Shown: positions 1 to 7,808, counted from the first letter of the stretch. The stretch is DNA of 18,181 nucleotides from Verrucomicrobia bacterium UBA1200 (GCA_002309765.1 DBXY01000032.1:45660-63840); one strand, 5' to 3'. Translations and numbers: made by a program. Notes: generated by a model from the sequence alone, not told the origin.

Positions 1-1094
1 GCGAACATCGACGCCTTGTTGGTGAGCAGCCACATCAGGAGCATGCACACGCCGTTGAGCGAGTCGTTCTCGGTCGCCACGATCTGCGGCATTTTCGGCC
101 CGTTCCAGTCGAACGAGGTGTTGCACAACACCTCCATGAAGTCGCCGTTCGGCCAGTGGTCGGTCCACTGGCGCTGACCTTGGAAACCGCCCGCGATGGC
201 GTTGCGCCCCACCGCCTCTTCGCCAAAACCCATTTCCTTGAGTTTGGGGTTGCCGACCATCATATCGCGCATAATAATCGCCATCTTGACGATGTACTCC
301 CAGTCGGCATCCTTCTGGGCGCGGGTTTTCTGGATAGCCTTGGGATTGTAGTCCTTGCCTTCCTTGCACCATTTCTTGGTCCAGGCGAGCGCTTTCTTAT
401 ACTCGTCCTGATCGTAAATCCCCTCGGCGATTCGGCGTTCGATCTCGCACTCGTCCATGTTCTCCGGAGCCATTCCGAGGTAGTCCTGGAAGAAGTCGAT
501 GTCCACGAACGAACCGGCAATGCCCATCGCGGAAGAACCGACGGAAAGGTAGCTCTTGCCCTTCATCATCGCCACCGCGAGACCGGCCTTAACGAAACGG
601 AGAATCTTTTCCTTCACGTCTTCCGGCACGGAGGTGTCGGTTCGGTCCTGCACCTCGTGACCGTAAATGCCGTAGGCTGGCATACCACGCTGCGCATATC
701 CGGCGAGCATACAGGCGAGATAAACCGCGCCCGGACGTTCGGTGCCGTTGAAGCCCCAAACCGCCTTCGGGATCGTCGGGTCGATGTCCATCGTCTCGGT
801 TCCGTAGCACCAGCACGGCGTAACCGACAGCGAGACCCCAACATTATTGTCGCGGAATTTGTTCGCGCACTGCGCGGCTTCGTAACGCCCGCCGATCGTG
901 GTGTCGGCAATCACGCACTGAACCGGTGATCCGTCCGGATATTTGAGATTATCCGAAATCAGCTTCGCGGCGGTTTTCGCCATGTTCATCGTCTGGTCTT
1001 CCAGAGACTCGCGTACCCCGCGCCGACGCCCGTCAATAATGGGGCGAATGCCAACCTTGGGAAATCCGTTCATCGTGAATACTGTCTGTGCCAT
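1..1094 (-). CDS. fucI: L-fucose isomerase, N-terminal ~364 residues (cut by window edge)
   Basis: FucI converts L-fucose to L-fuculose in the cytoplasm, the first committed step of fucose breakdown. The translation from the ATG at 1094 tracks the Escherichia coli enzyme closely: GIRPIIDGRR (residues 15-24), RESLEDQTMNMAK (28-40), VTPCWCYG (91-98), WGFNGTERPGAVYL (113-126) and ATENDSLNGV (340-349). Glu342 in the last motif corresponds to a metal-binding glutamate of the family. The window ends one residue before the expected metal-binding aspartate, and the C-terminal third (family length about 590 residues) is outside. The start is supported by AAAGGAG about 7 nt upstream. It follows fucU by 32 nt and is the third gene of the fucP-fucU-fucI operon. 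Confidence 0.96.
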   Translation of the reverse strand, partial: MAQTVFTMNGFPKVGIRPIIDGRRRGVRESLEDQTMNMAKTAAKLISDNLKYPDGSPVQCVIADTTIGGRYEAAQCANKFRDNNVGVSLSVTPCWCYGTETMDIDPTIPKAVWGFNGTERPGAVYLACMLAGYAQRGMPAYGIYGHEVQDRTDTSVPEDVKEKILRFVKAGLAVAMMKGKSYLSVGSSAMGIAGSFVDIDFFQDYLGMAPENMDECEIERRIAEGIYDQDEYKKALAWTKKWCKEGKDYNPKAIQKTRAQKDADWEYIVKMAIIMRDMMVGNPKLKEMGFGEEAVGRNAIAGGFQGQRQWTDHWPNGDFMEVLCNTSFDWNGPKMPQIVATENDSLNGVCMLLMWLLTNKASMF

Positions 1095-1126
1095 TTCTTG
1101 ACTCCTTTGTTGTGAATGTGAAATCG

Positions 1127-1546
1127 TTACGCCACCGGGGTGACGCCCTTTTTAAGAATGATGTTGCCGTACTTGGCGGTCTCGCCGGTAAGGACGACCG
1201 CATAAGCCTTTTTTGCCCGCTCGTAAAACGCGAAACGCTCCATGCGCTCAATCTCTCCCGAATACCCCAGCGCGTCGCGATAACGGCGCTCGACCTCCGG
1301 ATCCAGCTCATCGCCGGGCACAGGGGCCATCATCGCCACCGGCACGGCGTAGGCGTCCAACTCAAACAGCGGGGCAACGCCTTTAAGCAATGCCGCGCAC
1401 GAGACGCCGTCCGCCCGCATGACCCGGATCCCGAACGTATGCGCGGGGAAATGCGCGTCGGAAAAAACGATCTCGTCGCCATGCCCCATCTCGGCAAGCG
1501 TCTTCAACAAATCCGGCGAAACAACCGGGGAGATCCCTTTAAGCAT
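1127..1546 (-). CDS. fucU: L-fucose mutarotase (RbsD/FucU family)
   Basis: FucU interconverts the alpha and beta anomers of L-fucose so that imported sugar can feed the isomerase. The 139-residue product matches the family length (about 140) and carries MLKGISPVVSPDLLK at the start, AEMGHGDEI, SDAHFPAH, and near the end FAFYERAKKAYAVV and KYGNIILKKGVTP, all hallmark FucU segments. I use the ATG at 1546 rather than the longer open frame to 1594: family proteins begin with MLK, and AAAGGAGGAG lies just upstream. The start overlaps the end of fucP by 8 nt (fucP stop at 1539-1541), which suggests translational coupling. Confidence 0.96.
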   Translation of the reverse strand: MLKGISPVVSPDLLKTLAEMGHGDEIVFSDAHFPAHTFGIRVMRADGVSCAALLKGVAPLFELDAYAVPVAMMAPVPGDELDPEVERRYRDALGYSGEIERMERFAFYERAKKAYAVVLTGETAKYGNIILKKGVTPVA

Positions 1547-3059
1547 CTTTCTCCTCCTTTTTGGCGGTACCGCGGAACAGAACCGCATAGGCAAGCACTA
1601 CCGCAAAACAGATTGCGGGAACAATGAAACTGGCCCGGAGCGACATCTGCGACAGGCGCAGATTGGCGTCCCAATCGGAACTGAACATCGGCACCAGCCG
1701 ACACCAGAACGAACTCTTGTCCCCGATGATGTTAGCCATCCACGGGGTGATGATCGCTCCGCCGAGGATGGCCATGATGAGGCCGGACGCGCCGAGTTTC
1801 ACCGCTTTCTGGTCAAGCCCTTCCAGAGCGATGCCGTAGATGGTCGGGAACATCAGCGACATGAACCCGCTCATCGCCACGAGGCAGACGATATTCCAAC
1901 TGAACGGAAGTCCGCCGATGGTGGCGAATATCCGAGTCGGGAGGTACATAACGCCGATGCAGCTCGCAATCGCGCCAACGGCGAATGCCGCCATCATCTT
2001 GGCGGGATTGACATACTTCATCAGGAAGGTCGCGATCCAACGCGCCGCGATGAAGAGTGAAATCGCGATGGTATAGTAAATCGCTCCCTGCGCAGGCGTG
2101 ACTCCGAGTTCTTTTTGGCAGTAAACGTTAAGCCATGTCCATGCCGCGATTTGCACACCGACATAGAAGAACTGCGCGATTACGCCCATCCAGTAACGGG
2201 GAATCGCGAGTAACGTCTTCAACATCGCCCGATAATCCTCGGAAAGGATAATATACACGATCGGGCCAAGCGTCCCGCAAAGCACCCAAACGATCTTGTT
2301 CATATTCGGGAAGATAAAGTACAGCGCCGTCATGGGGAGAATCGAGAAGAGCAAGGCAGAAACGACATGCCGCCAAGTCCGCTTATCGGCTTTCCTCCCA
2401 ACGTCCTTTTGGAAGAGGAAGAAGAGCCAGATGCAGGCGGCGATCACGCATAGCCCGACGTAGGGGGCGCACACCCAGAACAACTCGTTGTGGATAATCT
2501 CCTGGCGCGTCGCTGCATCCATCAGTGCGCGTTCCTCCGCTGTCGCTGTGTTCAGGTGGGACAGGATGAGCTGTTTCGCCAGTACGATCCCGCACATGGA
2601 TCCAAGAGGGTTAAACATCTGGGCGAAATTAAGGCGGCGTACCGCACTCGATTCATCTCCCAGCGAAAGCACGTAAGGGTTACAGGTGGTCTCCAAAAGA
2701 CTGCACCCGCCAGCCACGATGAAAATCGCAATGAAGTAGATGTCGAATGATTGCGCGATACAAGCGGGGATGTAGAGCAGTGCTCCCGTGATGTAGATTG
2801 CAAGCCCGACCAACACGCCCTTGCGGTAGGAGAGCTCTTCCGCCAGCACGGCGGCGAATATGGCCAGAACCGCATAGGCGCCGTAAAAAGCGACCTGCAC
2901 CAGTCCGGCGCGCGATTGGTCCATCGTGAAGATGCGCTGGAATGCCGGGACGAGGTTGTCCGTCATGTTGTTCAACAAACCCCACAGCGCGAAACAAGCC
3001 ACCAGAGAGGCAAAAATCAACCGCATTCCGCGCGGCACAATCGCATTATCATTGTTCAT
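1539..3059 (-). CDS. fucP: L-fucose:H+ symporter, MFS family
   Basis: This is a 506-residue polytopic inner-membrane protein of the major facilitator superfamily, predicted to import L-fucose with a proton. Recognisable FucP segments are FALWGLLNNMTDNLVPAFQ near the N-terminus (Asp34 equivalent to the essential Asp46 of E. coli FucP) and GGCSLLETTCNPY (Glu123 equivalent to Glu135). Further matches are FAQMFNPLG, a central QFFYVGVQIAAWTW and FMSLMFPTIYGIALEGL. It is longer than E. coli FucP (438), mainly in the central loop and the region before the last helices. I choose the ATG at 3059, with AGGGA 7 nt upstream. An in-frame TTG at 3080 is possible, but its GGAGG sits only 2 nt away. First gene of the fuc operon. 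Confidence 0.93.
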   Translation of the reverse strand: MNNDNAIVPRGMRLIFASLVACFALWGLLNNMTDNLVPAFQRIFTMDQSRAGLVQVAFYGAYAVLAIFAAVLAEELSYRKGVLVGLAIYITGALLYIPACIAQSFDIYFIAIFIVAGGCSLLETTCNPYVLSLGDESSAVRRLNFAQMFNPLGSMCGIVLAKQLILSHLNTATAEERALMDAATRQEIIHNELFWVCAPYVGLCVIAACIWLFFLFQKDVGRKADKRTWRHVVSALLFSILPMTALYFIFPNMNKIVWVLCGTLGPIVYIILSEDYRAMLKTLLAIPRYWMGVIAQFFYVGVQIAAWTWLNVYCQKELGVTPAQGAIYYTIAISLFIAARWIATFLMKYVNPAKMMAAFAVGAIASCIGVMYLPTRIFATIGGLPFSWNIVCLVAMSGFMSLMFPTIYGIALEGLDQKAVKLGASGLIMAILGGAIITPWMANIIGDKSSFWCRLVPMFSSDWDANLRLSQMSLRASFIVPAICFAVVLAYAVLFRGTAKKEEKDA

Positions 3060-3135
3060 AAGCTGTTCCCTGTCAACCAAAACCTCCGTTCTCCCCTACC
3101 CGAACGGACACACACAATTGTCACAAACTGCGAAT

Positions 3136-3165
3136 AGTATAACAAAATTCTGCGTGGTTTGTAAA
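3136..3165 (-). promoter_or_regulatory. Predicted sigma70-type promoter of the fucPUI operon
   Basis: On the minus strand, TTTACA (3160-3165) is followed after 18 nt by TATACT (3136-3141), each one base from consensus. Transcription would start near 3129, giving a leader of about 70 nt before fucP. An 8-bp palindrome ACAATTGT sits near the predicted start and might bind a regulator, but it is too short to be sure. The promoter lies just outside the IS remnant that begins at 3179. Confidence 0.6.
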
Positions 3166-3178
3166 TGGCGAAATGAAC

Positions 3179-3206
3179 TGTCCCGTTTTATGATAGGTTG
3201 ACACTT
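3179..3206 (+). repeat. Left terminal inverted repeat of the IS remnant
   Basis: It starts TGTC and ends GTTGACACTT (3197-3206). The inner ten bases are a perfect inverted copy of 3416-3425 at the other end, and the outer TGTC also matches. Confidence 0.6.
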
Positions 3207-3238
3207 GTTTTTCAAATCGAGAAAGGAAAACAGGTGAC

Positions 3239-3322
3239 ATGAAGGACAAAAAACGGTATAGTGAGGCGTTCAAACTGAAAGTCATGGAAGAGCTCCGGGA
3301 CGGGAAGTGGAAGACGGTGTCG
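3239..3322 (+). pseudogene. Truncated IS3-family OrfA (N-terminal ~27 codons)
   Basis: The frame begins MKDKKRYSEAFKLKVMEEL and continues to WKTVS, the typical start of the helix-turn-helix OrfA protein of IS3/IS150-type transposases. After that the frame enters a GC-rich palindromic sequence with no resemblance to the family and stops at 3430. The helix-turn-helix core, the leucine-zipper region and all of OrfB are missing, so no transposase can be made. A weak AGGAAAACAGGTGAC leader precedes the ATG. It is the only coding fragment on the plus strand that I accept. Confidence 0.6.
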
Positions 3323-3387
3323 GGCGCCCCTCCGGGGACGCCCGCTTCCCCGTGCGGAACGGCGCAGCAGGGGCGGGAATCCCGCCC
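3322..3387. repeat. Two GC-rich palindromes inside the IS remnant
   Basis: The first, 3322-3343, is GGGCG-CCCC-TCC-GGGG-A-CGCCC, a near-perfect stem with one bulged A. The second, 3371-3387, is GGGCGGGA-A-TCCCGCCC, a perfect 8-bp inverted repeat. They replace the expected orfA sequence and are far more GC-rich than the flanks. They resemble extragenic palindromic repeats. Only one copy of the pair is present in this window. Confidence 0.5.
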
Positions 3388-3415
3388 TGTCGTCAAGCAA
3401 CACAACTCAACAACG

Positions 3416-3444
3416 AAGTGTCAACTTTAATCGGGGACTTGACA
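3416..3444 (-). repeat. Right terminal inverted repeat of the IS remnant
   Basis: Read on the minus strand it begins TGTCAAG and ends GTTGACACTT, matching the left end except for an indel and several substitutions in the middle. Confidence 0.6.
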
Positions 3445-3447
3445 TTT

Positions 3448-3469
3448 TTTTCATAGTGTGTTCTCCTTT
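3448..3469 (-). other. Orphan ribosome-binding site and start codon cut off by the IS end
   Basis: On the minus strand AAAGGAG (3463-3469) is followed 8 nt later by ATG AAA AAA (3454-3449), a textbook translation start. The next bases are the IS right end, and the frame runs into a stop within about a dozen codons of IS sequence. I read this as the beginning of a gene whose body was replaced or deleted at the IS junction. Its identity cannot be told from two codons. Confidence 0.4.
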
Positions 3470-3638
3470 CGGATGGTGAACCATCGGTTGGTTAGATGGT
3501 TTGAAGCCAGAAAACAATACGAACGGCGTGACTGTCCCATTACTTCTCTACTTCCAAAAAGTAAAAATGATTTAAGTAAGTATTTTATCGCAAAATACAA
3601 TAGAAAACAAGTAAATTCCAGCTATAAAAACCGGGGGA
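3470..3638. other. AT-rich intergenic stretch with a weak hairpin
   Basis: No gene is supported here. The stretch is clearly more AT-rich than the genes around it. It holds a 14-base near-palindrome GATGGTGAACCATC (3472-3485). It also holds a 7-bp stem, GTATTTT-ATCGC-AAAATAC (3580-3598), about 40 nt past the lyase stop codon. That stem is AT-only and lacks a clean U-run, so it is at best a weak terminator for the upstream operon. Confidence 0.4.
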
Positions 3639-5453
3639 TTATCGTAAAAATCTCACGCCGAAATCTATGTCGCCGGATTCGGGTGCGATAACCGAAAAGG
3701 TTAACTGCCGGAAACCGGGGTTCGGCTCGTCCCACTCATTCGGGTGCGGGTTTTCCTCGGTTTTCCACTCCCACACGCCGCCGAGTTGCTCCAAACGAAG
3801 GGTTCGCCCTTTTTCCTCTAGCCTAATCGTCGCGCCATCCTGACCGGACACCTTGGCGCGGGTCATCATCGCCCAGCGAACCGGTGTTCCCGGTTTTAGT
3901 CCTTTAACGCTGTCGCGCATGACGTATGAGCGGCCATCCGCCTCCAACGTCCCGGTCCGCACTACGCTTTGCGCAGCCGGGTAAAGCGGAGTAAGCTCAA
4001 TCTTCGCCGTATTGCCATCCAATTCGGCTTTCGCGAAACCGTTGACTTGTTGAGGAGCGCCGTCAATCACAAGCGTGTTGTGGCTAAAATTGTTCAGTCT
4101 GTACACCGTCCACCTACCGCCGGACTGACGCATATTCCAAAGCGAGATGCCCCGTTTTTCAAGAGGGCTGTACGACTGACCGCCAAGATCATGCGCCCAG
4201 CGGACTCCGTCTGCGTCCATCACGAAAGAACCTCCGTCCATGTGGCCATGGTTAGTGGATGGGCGACCGCCTTTTATTGCCACAAAAAACGCGTCTTTAT
4301 CGGTACCCGAACGTTGGACGATAACCGGCATGAGGCCTTTGGATTCCCAAACCTGCGGAACTTTGGATTTCGTCTCCGCAGGCACAGGCGTGTACCACAA
4401 CAATGACAACGCGAATAGACGTTTGCCATCCGAACCTTGACGCAGCAACAATTCGCGTTCGTGGGACAACAGAATATCCGGACGGTTATAACGGCGGGCA
4501 AACCACCAAGTTGCGTTGATGGCGAAACGCTCTGCCGAACAGTCGGAATAGTTAAAAAAACGCCCGGTCGGTCCGGTCATGATATCAAGGTAATCAGCGG
4601 TCTCTTTCCAGCCTTTTTCGTCGGCCAACCCGTAGGAAGTCCCCAACGTACGCTCTAGAAGATCCATCGCGATTACATGGAACCCGATCCCGTACTGCCA
4701 ATAGACCGGCCCCTCCGGATAACCGCCGTTCGGAGCCAGCACCATCATCGGACGCCAAAGGTTCACTACCGCCCGATGGACAACCTTTGCCGACAATTCC
4801 GGATCAATGTCTCGCAAAGCCAAAGCTCCGGCCATCATACCGGCGTGACATACGCTACTCCAGTTGTTGTCGCTTTTTATCCACCAGTGTCCCTTGTTAG
4901 CGAAAGATGGTGTCAAGCCGAGTCGCACAATCGCATCTTCCATACGTTGACGGCGTTCGGCACCCAACTCGTCATATAGCCAGTCGTACGCTACCGCCGC
5001 AGCGAGAGTGAATTCGGCAGTATCGAGAAAATGCGAGGGGTTCCAATCCGTAAAGGAGATGATTTCATCAGCGGTTCTCAAAGCGCAGTCACGGTACTTC
5101 GTTTCAGCCGTAAGCTTGTACATCATAGCGCAGTCAAAAATCCGCTTCAAGGCGGAACGGGCAACACCGAGCAACCGTTTTTTGGAAACGTCGAATTCGC
5201 GTTTGAGCGGCGAGGCCGCGCAATCCCTGTCGCCTTCTTTGCGCAACGCCGCCAGCGCAGCGCGGAATGTGCCGTCATCCTTATCAAGTTTGCGCAGCGC
5301 TTCAAAATCTTCCGCCTTTACGAACAGACGCGGATGCCCGGCATCCGACTTGGCAATGTCCGCTTTTACCTGTTCGAGCGAAACACTCTCTACCGGATGC
5401 GCGCACACCGCCGCCGATAAACCAAATGCCATAACGAGCAGTATCAGTTTCAT
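3639..5453 (-). CDS. Secreted heparinase II/III-like polysaccharide lyase
   Basis: The 604-residue product starts with a signal peptide (MKLILLVMAFGLSAAVCA, likely cleavage after residue 18), so it acts in the periplasm or outside. An alpha-helical toroid region follows, with RLFVKAEDF (42-50), YDWLYDEL (156-163), SDNNWSSVCHAG (194-205) and GYPEGPVYWQYG (244-255). Then comes the C-terminal heparinase II/III beta domain: NHGHMDGGSFVMDADG (401-416) and FSHNTLVIDG (456-465). Such proteins cleave uronic-acid-containing polysaccharides by beta-elimination. I cannot tell whether the substrate is alginate, a glycosaminoglycan or another glycan. Asn197, the His401-407 cluster and His458 are candidate catalytic or metal residues by analogy. 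GAGGT lies 5 nt before the ATG. It starts 21 nt after the PP-loop gene. Confidence 0.85.
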   Translation of the reverse strand: MKLILLVMAFGLSAAVCAHPVESVSLEQVKADIAKSDAGHPRLFVKAEDFEALRKLDKDDGTFRAALAALRKEGDRDCAASPLKREFDVSKKRLLGVARSALKRIFDCAMMYKLTAETKYRDCALRTADEIISFTDWNPSHFLDTAEFTLAAAVAYDWLYDELGAERRQRMEDAIVRLGLTPSFANKGHWWIKSDNNWSSVCHAGMMAGALALRDIDPELSAKVVHRAVVNLWRPMMVLAPNGGYPEGPVYWQYGIGFHVIAMDLLERTLGTSYGLADEKGWKETADYLDIMTGPTGRFFNYSDCSAERFAINATWWFARRYNRPDILLSHERELLLRQGSDGKRLFALSLLWYTPVPAETKSKVPQVWESKGLMPVIVQRSGTDKDAFFVAIKGGRPSTNHGHMDGGSFVMDADGVRWAHDLGGQSYSPLEKRGISLWNMRQSGGRWTVYRLNNFSHNTLVIDGAPQQVNGFAKAELDGNTAKIELTPLYPAAQSVVRTGTLEADGRSYVMRDSVKGLKPGTPVRWAMMTRAKVSGQDGATIRLEEKGRTLRLEQLGGVWEWKTEENPHPNEWDEPNPGFRQLTFSVIAPESGDIDFGVRFLR

Positions 5454-5474
5454 TATGACCTCAATCCAAAGCGG

Positions 5475-6482
5475 TTAAAGCATGTAGCCGTTAAAAATCT
5501 CCCGCGACAGCGGAGCGGTATTGCGCTCGGAAGCGTCACCGTCCCGAATCACCCGCACCACCACCTCGGCGCGATCGCCGTGGTCGCCGTATTCGGCGCA
5601 AATCCCGCACGCGATATCGATATCGGCGTCAGACGCTCCGCCCGGCAGTAACAGCGTGGGGCCCGGCACATTGACGGTGTACACCAGGACATCGCCGGGC
5701 ATAACCGCAGCCTTAAGCGCTTGATTGTCCCGTGAGTCGCGTCCGGCAATACACTTCGCCCCGCCTGGCAAACGGAAATGGCGGCCATGGAGCAACAGCT
5801 TCACCAGCCTCAAATCATCCAAACCTTCGTGGTCGCGCACATCGCCCAGCCGGCGGCTAAACCCTTTTTCGGTAAGCATGCATCCGCCCGCCGGAGAAGG
5901 GTATTCCGTAAGGCCATACTTGGCCGCCAGCGCGATTTGGGGTTTGCGATTTCGGCCGTTAAGGCCGAGCAACCGGCCGCGGTCGATAATCCCCTCTTTT
6001 TCAGGCAGGGTCGGTTCCAGCAACAGCGCCGAAAGCGGACGGACCAACCGGCCGCCAAGATCCGCGCCGCGCTCAACCACGCCAAGTGACTGGCGGTTCT
6101 GTGACATCGGGCGCTGGTTAAGCACTTCGCCGGTGGCGACGAAATCGAAACCATTTTCCCGCATCATCTCCCCTGCCCGCCTGATCATCAGCGAATGGCA
6201 ATCGATGCACGGGTTTAACGCGCTGCCGAAACCGTGTGGCGGATGCTTGACCAACCCCAATATGTCTGAAGTGAAATCCACCACATGCAAACGGATCCCC
6301 AATTGTCCAGCGGCGCGTTTTGCGGCGTCAATCTTAAAAAACGGGCTGGAAAAAACTACGCCCTCGATGTGCAGTCCCTGCTCCCGCAACACGCAAATCG
6401 CCAGCTGGCTGTCCAATCCGCCGGACAACAACGAATAACCGCGTCCGGTTTTTGCTCCGACGGTCTCTTGTCCATCCATCAT
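5475..6482 (-). CDS. PP-loop ATPase, ThiI/MnmA-like sulfur-transfer protein
   Basis: A 335-residue cytoplasmic protein with an N-terminal PP-loop: SGGLDS (20-25) is the ATP-pyrophosphatase signature. NPCIDCH (90-96) gives a CxxC pair, followed by MIRRAGEMM and FVATGEVLNQRPMSQ. PSPAGGCMLTEKGF contains Cys201, which matches the second catalytic cysteine of 2-thiouridylases. The C-terminal ~120 residues resemble the NFACT-R/DUF814-type domain often fused to these proteins. A role in tRNA or cofactor thiolation is likely, but the exact substrate is unknown and it is not a canonical MnmA or ThiI. I choose the ATG at 6482 because GAGGAG lies upstream and the longer open frame (to 6653) runs into ftsW. 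It follows ftsW by 17 nt. Confidence 0.8.
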   Translation of the reverse strand: MMDGQETVGAKTGRGYSLLSGGLDSQLAICVLREQGLHIEGVVFSSPFFKIDAAKRAAGQLGIRLHVVDFTSDILGLVKHPPHGFGSALNPCIDCHSLMIRRAGEMMRENGFDFVATGEVLNQRPMSQNRQSLGVVERGADLGGRLVRPLSALLLEPTLPEKEGIIDRGRLLGLNGRNRKPQIALAAKYGLTEYPSPAGGCMLTEKGFSRRLGDVRDHEGLDDLRLVKLLLHGRHFRLPGGAKCIAGRDSRDNQALKAAVMPGDVLVYTVNVPGPTLLLPGGASDADIDIACGICAEYGDHGDRAEVVVRVIRDGDASERNTAPLSREIFNGYML

Positions 6483-6499
6483 GACGAATTTCTCCTCGG

Positions 6500-7711
6500 T
6501 TAAATCTCCATCAGCAGGGTGTTTGTCAGGTTTTCCTTTCGCAACACCTGCGACCCGATGTTTATCAACACCCCTACCGCAGTCAAAGTTACAATCAGGC
6601 TGGTTCCGCCATAACTGATGAACGGCAGGGTAATCCCCTTCGTGGGGAGGCATTTCGTCACCACCCCCAAGTTAAACATCGCCTGGAACAGGAGCAGCAA
6701 GGTCATCCCGAACGCCATAAGGCGACCAAGACGGTCAGCCGCCTTACAGGCAATCAGGAAACCGCAAACCGCAAAAGTAAGGAACAGCAGCGGCACCGCC
6801 AGCGAAAACAATAGTCCGAATTCCTCGCCGCCGATGGAAAAAATGAAATCCGTGTGCGATTCCGGCAACCAGTAATGCTTCTGGTTGCTCTCGGTGTATC
6901 CGCACCCCCACAGTCCCCCGTTGATGAACGCCTGAAGAGAAGCCTCTACTTGGTCGGCCGCGGAAGAGATGTCGCCTTTGGCCAACCGCTGCATCAAATC
7001 GTCAAACGACACCCCAAACTTGGCAAGTAAGTCACGGAACCATTGCACGTTTTCAAAAAATGATAAAATCCGGCGCATCCGGTTGGGTTTGTTCAAGACC
7101 AACGCCCCCACCCCGCTGCCGCCAAGCAAGAGAATAGTTGAAACGAATTTATAAGGCGCCCCGGCAACGAAATACATTCCCAGACTGATGACCCCAACCA
7201 CGACCGTGCCGCCGTAGTCCGGTTCCAGCACCAGCAAGCCTGGCACCACCCCAATGATTAGCATGGAAAGGAAGAAACCTTTCCACCAGCGTTTTATGTC
7301 ACCGCCCAATTTATCTAGCCAAACCGCCAGCACCACCACCACCGCCAATTTGGCGAATTCGCTAGGCTGCCCAAGGTTGTGCCCGCCGTATGACAGCCAA
7401 CGCGCGCTGCCCAGATTCTCCTGCTGGCTGAACGCCGGCACCAGTACCAAGGTCAGCACCCCGACCGCGCCCGCCGCGCACAACCAGGTTAACCGCGGAT
7501 AGCGCTGCCAAATGCGGTAATCAAAAAACGCCGCCCCCAGACAAACCGCCACGCCGAAAGCCAGCCACTTCAACTGGAGCCGGATAAAATGCGCCGGGTC
7601 GTAGTACGGGTGGGCCGATGCCTTTACCATACTGGCAGAAGCGAGGACTACCAGTCCGATACCGACCAGCACCATTACCGAAATAATCAAAACCGCCAAT
7701 ATTTTTCTCAT
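6500..7711 (-). CDS. ftsW: FtsW/RodA-family (SEDS) peptidoglycan glycosyltransferase, probably FtsW
   Basis: SEDS proteins polymerise lipid II into glycan strands at the septum (FtsW) or side wall (RodA). The 403-residue product has an N-terminal hydrophobic segment and about ten membrane spans. Family motifs visible are SARWLSYGGHNLGQPSEFAK, LEPDYGGT, PESHTDFIFSIGGEEFG (with the catalytic-type Asp after HT) and LPFISYGGTS near the C-terminus. Its position after murD favours FtsW over RodA. The start is uncertain: the ATG at 7711 has no strong Shine-Dalgarno, and an in-frame TTG lies three codons upstream at 7720. A long stem-loop ends 16 nt before this ATG and may affect translation. Confidence 0.9.
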   Translation of the reverse strand: MRKILAVLIISVMVLVGIGLVVLASASMVKASAHPYYDPAHFIRLQLKWLAFGVAVCLGAAFFDYRIWQRYPRLTWLCAAGAVGVLTLVLVPAFSQQENLGSARWLSYGGHNLGQPSEFAKLAVVVVLAVWLDKLGGDIKRWWKGFFLSMLIIGVVPGLLVLEPDYGGTVVVGVISLGMYFVAGAPYKFVSTILLLGGSGVGALVLNKPNRMRRILSFFENVQWFRDLLAKFGVSFDDLMQRLAKGDISSAADQVEASLQAFINGGLWGCGYTESNQKHYWLPESHTDFIFSIGGEEFGLLFSLAVPLLFLTFAVCGFLIACKAADRLGRLMAFGMTLLLLFQAMFNLGVVTKCLPTKGITLPFISYGGTSLIVTLTAVGVLINIGSQVLRKENLTNTLLMEI

Positions 7712-7727
7712 GATTGGCAAAACCCGG

Positions 7728-7765
7728 CTGGCGCTCCGGACCGGATTACCGGTCTGGGGCGCCAG
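7728..7765 (-). promoter_or_regulatory. Long GC-rich stem-loop in the ftsW leader
   Basis: Bases 7728-7744 pair with 7749-7765 around a 4-base ATTA loop, a 17-bp stem with two non-Watson-Crick positions. In the minus-strand transcript it lies between the lysM stop and ftsW and ends 16 nt before the ftsW ATG. There is no U-run after it, so it is not a classic terminator. It could be a leader structure, an mRNA-processing or stability element, or a dispersed palindromic repeat. Confidence 0.5.
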
Positions 7766-7783
7766 TTAATTTAACTTCATAAC

Positions 7784-7803
7784 AATTCGGCAAACGCCGA
7801 ATT
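7784..7803 (-). terminator. Small perfect hairpin after the LysM gene
   Basis: AATTCGGC (7784-7791) pairs perfectly with GCCGAATT (7796-7803) around a 4-base loop, six nt past the lysM stop codon. The following minus-strand sequence is TTGTTATG rather than a U-run, so termination would be weak or partial. Confidence 0.35.
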
Positions 7804-7808
7804 AGAGA

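Larger units (their letters stand above)
3179..3444. mobile_element. Internally deleted IS3-type element (MITE-like remnant, 266 bp)
   Basis: The left end reads TGTCCCGTTTTATGATAGG followed by TTGACACTT. The right end, read inward on the other strand, starts TGTCAAGTCCCCGATT and also ends GTTGACACTT. These form imperfect terminal inverted repeats of about 28 bp bounded by TG...CA, as in the IS3 family. An orfA start lies 60 bp inside the left end. The rest of the transposase is absent and replaced by GC-rich hairpins. I see no target-site duplication (left flank GAAC, right flank TTTTTTT), so the copy may result from a recombination or deletion between elements. Confidence 0.6.

Noticed and set aside
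156..929. 257-codon open frame on the plus strand
   Set aside because: Antisense to fucI, which is strongly conserved; its sequence shows no family motifs.
3530..3545. Second IS left end (CTGTCCCATTACTT resembles CTGTCCCGTTTTAT)
   Set aside because: The match stops after about nine bases and the GTTGACACTT inner part is absent.
3458..3691. 77-codon plus-strand frame in the AT-rich spacer
   Set aside because: No Shine-Dalgarno, no recognisable motif, and it overlaps the end of the lyase gene.
6483..6653. Upstream extension of the PP-loop protein by 57 residues
   Set aside because: It overlaps the conserved end of ftsW, the residues are not family-like, and a good Shine-Dalgarno supports the start at 6482.
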